A stretch of DNA of 64,000 bases from Planctomycetota bacterium. Lineage in GTDB: Bacteria; Planctomycetota; Phycisphaerae; Phycisphaerales; SM1A02. Below are positions 63,936-64,000 of the stretch, piece by piece. The notes under the pieces were generated by a model. It did not search any database. It was not told where the DNA came from and worked only from the letters and a program-made list of their open reading frames with translations. The translations under genes were made by a program, and so were the position numbers. The stretch spans positions 94,853 to 158,852 of the forward strand of contig JADFFQ010000002.1 of assembly GCA_022568135.1 (NCBI GenBank), read 5' to 3'. Each line of letters begins with the position of its first letter. Position 1 is the first letter of the stretch.

Positions 63936-64000
63936 CTCCGGAGATGGTGGCAGGGCGCCTACGCGCCGCGCTCGAGGTATTGCCGCCGGAACGTATTGTT
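63896..64000 (+). CDS. MetE/methionine-synthase-like fragment, cut by window edge
   Basis: The last 35 codons read MGVSVNPGDTTPETPEMVAG then RLRAALEVLPPERIV, close to the C-terminal part of B12-independent methionine synthase/UROD-type barrels (GVxD...ETPEEVAxRIRxAL...PPERL). The first codons overlap the SDR fragment on the other strand, so the junction lies around 63900-63930. Confidence 0.45.
   Translation, partial: MGVSVNPGDTTPETPEMVAGRLRAALEVLPPERIV

Overview
The window is GC-rich, densely coded bacterial chromosome, most likely from a planctomycete of the Phycisphaerae type. Three things suggest this. Two exported proteins end in the same dockerin-like tail (PDGCV-N/D-AFDL...[12 protein letters not shown]). 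At least three membrane proteins carry the short zinc ribbon CGY-D/N-L...CPECG. A divergent ECF sigma factor / Ser-Thr kinase pair is also typical of the phylum. No rRNA, tRNA, CRISPR array, prophage or complete insertion sequence was seen. The placement rests on protein features, not on a marker gene.

Left to right: 1-0.54 kb holds the N-terminus of a DNA methyltransferase cut by the window edge, followed by RNase R. 3.2-10.5 kb is a chaperone block on the minus strand: groEL2, a small acidic protein, a retropepsin-like protease, groES, groEL1, dnaJ, grpE and an FmdB-like zinc ribbon. 10.8-18.6 kb holds membrane and transport genes (zinc-ribbon protein, MoxR ATPase, PH-domain protein, hpt, mgtE, PhoU-like protein, Na/Pi cotransporter). 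18.8-25.6 kb holds a frameshifted SpoU/TrmH methyltransferase, a secreted S9 peptidase, galactokinase, a dockerin-tailed exported protein and a truncated LOG-family gene. 25.7-33.2 kb holds folC, leuS with a possible attenuator leader, and a four-gene cluster of small zinc-ribbon / DUF2007-like / DUF2314-like proteins. 33.3-37.6 kb is a minus-strand run (PDZ protein, APH kinase, YicC, SecG, TpiA). 37.6-38.4 kb is a REP-associated tyrosine transposase bracketed by five REP palindromes. 38.5-46.3 kb holds alaS, a sugar epimerase-like protein, an oxidoreductase, a YbdK-type ligase and clpS. 46.4-50.4 kb is a sigma factor / kinase / C-type-lectin module. 50.6-55.8 kb holds a YbaK deacylase, thymidylate kinase, an acyltransferase, an FKBP lipoprotein and conserved unknowns. 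56-63.1 kb is a short-chain acid and acyl-CoA catabolic block (AtoE transporter, two enoyl-CoA hydratases, acyl-CoA dehydrogenase, Leu/Val/Phe-dehydrogenase-like gene). From about 63.1 kb to the end the sequence becomes a mosaic of truncated gene pieces.

The most general signal is promoter architecture. About a dozen genes have a TANNNT box (TACACT, TACAAT, TATCCT, TATGCT) ending only 6-9 nt before the start codon, usually without a Shine-Dalgarno sequence. This implies leaderless transcripts and was used to choose starts. Other points of interest are a three-stem palindromic repeat between groES and groEL1, an in-frame 4 x 39-bp palindromic repeat inside the kinase, paired hydratases flanking an unrelated zinc-ribbon gene, and a perfect 14-bp palindrome before the acyl-CoA dehydrogenase.
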